Assembly (NCBI GenBank): GCA_019802505.1
Contig: JAFMOC010000038.1
Coordinates: forward strand, 2,599,001-2,663,000
Source of the DNA: Corydoras sp. C115
Taxonomy: Eukaryota; Chordata; Actinopteri; Siluriformes; Callichthyidae
Length of the DNA: 64,000 bases
Direction of reading: 5' to 3'
Part shown: piece by piece, positions 60,843 through 64,000 of the stretch
How the letters are laid out: the number at the start of each line of letters is the position of its first letter
Numbering within the stretch: the stretch's first letter is position 1
Made by a program: the position numbers and the translations under genes
The notes under the pieces: model-generated
Databases searched by the model: none
The model's input: the letters and a program-made list of their open reading frames with translations, nothing else
What the model was told of the DNA's origin: nothing

Positions 60843-62442
60843 TCTCGCTCTCTTCTTCATTGAAAGGAAATGGAAGAGGGTTGGCTTTTAAGACAAAGAG
60901 AATTCTCTGCTTTCCTTCTTTCTATCTACGCACCTTTCTCATTCATTCTTTCTTTCTTGATTTTTATACATTCTTTTTCCTGTATCGCTCTGGATGATTT
61001 AAAAAAAAAATATCCTCATTCTTTCATGAATTTTCTATTTCGTTTTTTTTTTCCATTTGTTACTCATCTACATTTTCTTAGTCAGTTCAAATCTTATATC
61101 CATTAATAATTTTCTCTCTTTACCTTCTTTATTGTCTGTCTATTCCGGATTTCCTCTCTTTCATTGTTCTGAGTTGGTTCACAATGAATAACTAACTGCT
61201 GTGCAACTGTGCATACTAAAATATTAATTAATTTGATATAAACATTATCCATATGCTTAGAGATCAAGTATGTGTAGCTCTCTTTTATTTCTTTTTCTTT
61301 TTTTGACATTATGCTGGTAGATTTATGCATTTTTTCCTAAGAACTACGGGACTGTTGCAGTTTGTGCCACCTACCAGCCTTTGTTCACATTTCTTAGGAT
61401 GGCCAGTACATAGCCTTTCTCCATAATAAAAAAATAACTGAACTATGCAACAAAATAATTAGTTGTTTTGATTCAAACGTATAGAAGATTTTTCGTAAAG
61501 AAATCACAATGACTTTGTGGGGAGGATTTAAGTAATTTTAGCAAGTGATCATGGTGCCCCACCCTGGACACCCCCTGTAGACATCTCTGGAGATGGACAA
61601 AATGAGATTAATTACATTATTCTGAAACATCACTGGTACCATGTTAGTGGGTTTCATTATTGGTTATAAAATGAGCACTTATTACAATGGATCATCCATT
61701 GCAAAATTTGTAAAGTTATGTAAGAAAACTGGTAAAAGTGCTCACTGTTGTTTCCTGATTGAACCTTGAGTGCGCAAGACTGCGCAGGAATGCACAAATG
61801 CATTTCCATTAAGCCAAAATGATTAAAACTCTTAAATCAACAGCGAAGGTGATGAAACCTTCCTGATTTAAGCCCTTTGCTTAACTTTTGTTATGCAAAC
61901 AAAAGTCTATAATCATTAATAAATTCTTGCGCCTATAGTTTTTTGTAAAGATGTTTTTTTTGTTTTATCTTTTATCAGCGATGAAGCTGTGTACGGAAGA
62001 GTGTCGGGTTCTAGGGCACTCAGATCAGTGCTGGATGCCTTCATTCTCTATTGATGATGAGCACCGGAGTTTCTCTACCTTTGGTAAAGATAACGAGGAT
62101 GAGGATGAAGGCGAAGAAGCGGGAGGAGAAAAATCGCTGCTCTCTGACATCAATTCCGTCTTTTATCGACTTGCTCCTCCGTCTCATGCGGAGTCCGGCG
62201 AACCCACCGAAGGCTCCGCCTCTTCCTGTGAAAACAGGAAGTGCTTCTTGCCGGGTAATTCACACTTTCAGAACAACGCTAATCATGGGATGAATGCAAA
62301 ATGGCTGCCGGCGATGGAAGAGATTCCAGAGAACTATGAGGAGGATGAGACGGAGAGCGGTGCTGCTCAGCGCAAACGCAATGACGACGAATTCGCCGCT
62401 GAAATCAACCAACTGCTGCTGGACGTTCATTTGACAAGCTAA
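57050..62442 (+). CDS. pcdh18: Protocadherin-18 (delta-2 protocadherin), join of four exons, 1042 aa
   Basis: A single-pass neural cell-adhesion receptor at the plasma membrane. Joining 57050-59464, 59709-59797, 60435-60595 and 61979-62442 keeps the frame with canonical GT/AG junctions and ends at TAA 62440-62442. Signal peptide about residues 1-19; six cadherin repeats with calcium-binding DVNDH, DSNDN, DVNDN, DENDN and DLNDN linkers (residues about 21-675); N-glycosylation sequons at 95, 261, 413, 470, 551, 575 and 633; transmembrane segment about 693-716. The tail has CM1 (KFSLKDSGRGDS, 843-854), CM2 (CTEECRVLGHSDQCW, 893-907), a WIRS motif FSTFGK (920-925) for the WAVE actin-regulatory complex, and KWLPAMEEIPENYEED, characteristic of PCDH18. 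It is somewhat shorter than the roughly 1135-residue mammalian protein. Paralogue a versus b is not resolved. The ATG at 57050 is the first in-frame ATG and is followed by a signal peptide. Confidence 0.96.
59465..59708 (+). other. pcdh18: pcdh18 intron 1
   Basis: 244 bp, a short intron ending in a clear pyrimidine tract (TTTCTTTCTTTTACTTTTG) and CCATAG. Confidence 0.85.
59709..59797 (+). CDS. pcdh18: pcdh18 coding exon 2
   Basis: 89 nt encoding QVSQLLSLLHQGQYQPRPSF and the following RGNKHSRSY, a block highly conserved in PCDH18. Acceptor CCATAG|CAAG, donor TTACAG|GTAAAC; the last codon (AG|A, Arg835) is split with exon 3. Confidence 0.9.
59798..60434 (+). other. pcdh18: pcdh18 intron 2
   Basis: 637 bp containing CA tracts at about 59818-59828 and 60149-60176. 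Its 3' end is a TG-rich stretch (GTGTGTATGTGTGTGTGCGC) before GTGCAG, with hardly any pyrimidine tract. Confidence 0.85.
60435..60595 (+). CDS. pcdh18: pcdh18 coding exon 3 (CM1 motif)
   Basis: 161 nt encoding residues 835-889, including the delta-protocadherin CM1 block (FSLKDSGRGDSDSD) and GRDSPIDRLLGDGFSELF. Acceptor GTGCAG|ATAC, donor CACCCAG|GTACAC; codon 889 (G|CG, Ala) is split with exon 4. Confidence 0.93.
60596..61978 (+). other. pcdh18: pcdh18 intron 3
   Basis: 1383 bp with a GTGTGTCT-type tandem repeat (60709-60757), a CT tract (60806-60832), T-rich DNA and a CTCF-like site at 61363-61377. It ends with a strong pyrimidine tract and TTATCAG. Confidence 0.85.
61363..61377 (-). promoter_or_regulatory. 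CTCF-like site in pcdh18 intron 3, reverse orientation
   Basis: On the minus strand CTGGTAGGTGGCACA matches the CTCF core at 12 of 15 positions and shares the 11-mer GTAGGTGGCAC with the site at 22992. Confidence 0.35.
61979..62442 (+). CDS. pcdh18: pcdh18 coding exon 4 (CM2, WIRS, C-terminus)
   Basis: 464 nt including the stop. Encodes MKLCTEECRVLGHSDQCWMP, the acidic stretch after FSTFGK, SLLSDINSVFYRLAPPS, KWLPAMEEIPENYEEDE and the C-terminal AAEINQLLLDVHLTS. Acceptor TTATCAG|CGATG. Confidence 0.96.
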
Positions 62443-62702
62443 TGATATATATTAACCAAACAATGATCAAAACAAAAGACTAAAACATACAGCTCTCTCT
62501 CTCTCTCTCTTTCTTTCTTTCTCTTGCTCTTACTCTTTCTTTCACTCACCTTCATCCCGGCTGTGTTCTGATTCCAGGATCTAATGTTTTCTCTTGTTCG
62601 CTTTCCCTGTTTCATGTTCCTTTGGTCATGACATCAAATACTGCACTGTTAAGTTGGCCAAAGGCATTGCAACCTTAATATCATTATTTGTCTTAAAATT
62701 CC

Positions 62703-62741
<39 letters not shown>

Positions 62742-63890
62742 CAGCGATGGATTGGCGCCCTGTTCTGGGTCTATCTGCCCAGCGCCCGAGACGTTCTCCC
62801 CTGGATGGGCATGGGGAGCCCCACCGCGACCCTAATAGAGGATAAAGCGGGAGATAATGAATGAATAATAATAATAATAATCAACTTTAGGGTATCATTT
62901 TCAAATAACAGAATAACAAAAAACAAGTGTGACAATAATATAGTTCATTATATAATATAAATTCATAAATTATGTCTTTTATCCATAATAAAGACATTTA
63001 AAATAAGAACTAAATAAAATGTAAAATTTAAAACTCAATATAATGACAGAAAAAATAAAAAAAAACAAACAAAAAAAACAGTTACAATACAAAGAAAATT
63101 GAACTTGTTTAATGTTAAAAAAAAAAGAAATTGATAAGAGTTTTAATTATAAGTAATCAAAAGTTTCCTAAACCTTTTTTAAAAAGTAAATTGCAAGTCC
63201 AAATGAACAACACATGACTCAAATATGTGTGTAAAAAATAAGACATTTGAAAGAGAAAAATATTCAAACCTTTTTTGCATTTTCTGATGTTTCAGATCCA
63301 GTACACATGTAATCTATTTGGATCTGAAAGACAATATAGATAACATGGTTAAAAATATGAAAATAGTAGCAATAAATAATTTCTTAAGAAACATGACATT
63401 ATTTTATGATTAAATATAGGGCATGTGTAGCTACGCTGAAGAAAATCTCTTTTTACAAATGTTCCTGCTTTTGCAGGAGAAGTGCACTTCTGTGAGGGTA
63501 GGGTTAGTGGAAAAGGGCGCACTATTACTGATGAACTGGAACACAGCTGGTTGAGTGAACTAATCACACAGAGAGATGAAGAGATATAAAAAATGCTGAA
63601 GCCTTCACCCCTCCTCAATAACGTGACTGTGTTTGTGAATTCTGGTGATTTCAAACCAAGTGCAACTTATTTTCTCTTTTTTATTATTTTATAATTGTTT
63701 TTATTCCACGGTGAAGATCATGTGACTGTATACAGCCTTTATATCTGACACTGTTGTTTTTTATCTATATATTTATATGTGTGTGTGTTTGTACAGAAAT
63801 ACAGAAATCTATTTTTATACTTAAAATGCATGTACGCCAGAAAAATGCAACTTTTATGTATTAATTAAAGATCAAATGTAGCCTTTTACT
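62443..63890 (+). other. pcdh18: Probable pcdh18 3' UTR
   Basis: AT-rich and non-coding. It contains CT (about 62492-62522) and AAT (62703-62741) repeats and a SINE fragment. Candidate polyadenylation signals are AATAAA at 62987-62992 and ATTAAA at 63864-63869; the latter is followed by a GT-rich stretch (CTGTAGCGTGTTT), so it may be the main site. Confidence 0.5.
62742..62868 (+). mobile_element. 5'-truncated V-type SINE in the pcdh18 3' UTR
   Basis: Starts at CAGCGATGGATTGGCGCC, within 3 bp of the start of the truncated copy at 35271, and ends in GAATGAAT. It is flanked by (AAT)n on both sides, which masks the target duplication. Sense orientation relative to pcdh18. Confidence 0.95.
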
Positions 63891-64000
63891 GATCTGTAGC
63901 GTGTTTATTCTTATTAATATAATTTCAGTGACATACTAATGATAACAAGACGTGTTTTATTTTTTTTACCAGCAATTATGAAGTCAGTGATAATAATAAT
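63891..64000. other. Downstream flank
   Basis: AT-rich sequence after the predicted pcdh18 end; nothing recognised. Confidence 0.5.

Overview
The window looks like gene-poor intergenic DNA of a teleost fish with a single protein-coding gene at its right end. The evidence is the very high density of dinucleotide microsatellites ((CA/GT)n, (TA)n, (GA)n), many young copies of one tRNA-derived SINE that carries the conserved fish 'V/Mermaid-type' central domain and a LINE-like 3' tail, Tc1-like DNA transposons of the kind common in fish, and a vertebrate delta-2 protocadherin at 57050-62442. Mermaid-type SINEs are well known from catfish, so an ostariophysan or catfish genome is plausible, but the sequence alone does not settle the species.

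Layout: positions 1-56000 hold no gene I can support. They consist of AT-rich unique DNA interrupted by about 27 recognisable copies of the same roughly 350-bp SINE (16 plus, 11 minus; many with perfect 10-16 bp target-site duplications), older relics of the same or other SINEs, one nearly complete but dead Tc1-like transposon (about 26568-28554) with a SINE nested inside it, two further Tc1-like relics, a probable solo LTR (14050-14503), a 191-195 bp foldback element with 53-bp arms (12984-13178), a small terminal-inverted-repeat element (10272-10480), and an unclassified 418-bp interspersed repeat present twice (37690-38107 and 39218-39633), the first copy flanked by a perfect 15-bp duplication. 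Several non-repetitive blocks rich in homeodomain, POU, E-box and CTCF-like motifs are candidate regulatory DNA. A large gene-free flank is the usual setting of pcdh18 in vertebrates.

From about 56180 the sequence becomes CpG-rich and leads into the promoter, 5' UTR and four coding exons of pcdh18 (paralogue a or b not resolved). Exon 1 (57050-59464) encodes the signal peptide, six cadherin repeats, the membrane segment and the start of the cytoplasmic tail. Exon 2 (59709-59797), exon 3 (60435-60595) and exon 4 (61979-62442) encode the conserved tail: the CM1 motif, the CM2 motif and a WAVE-complex-binding (WIRS) motif. The joined frame is 1042 residues. The 3' UTR probably runs to about 63890 and contains a sense SINE-tail fragment. 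Almost all other open frames in the window are artefacts of microsatellites or of SINE copies.
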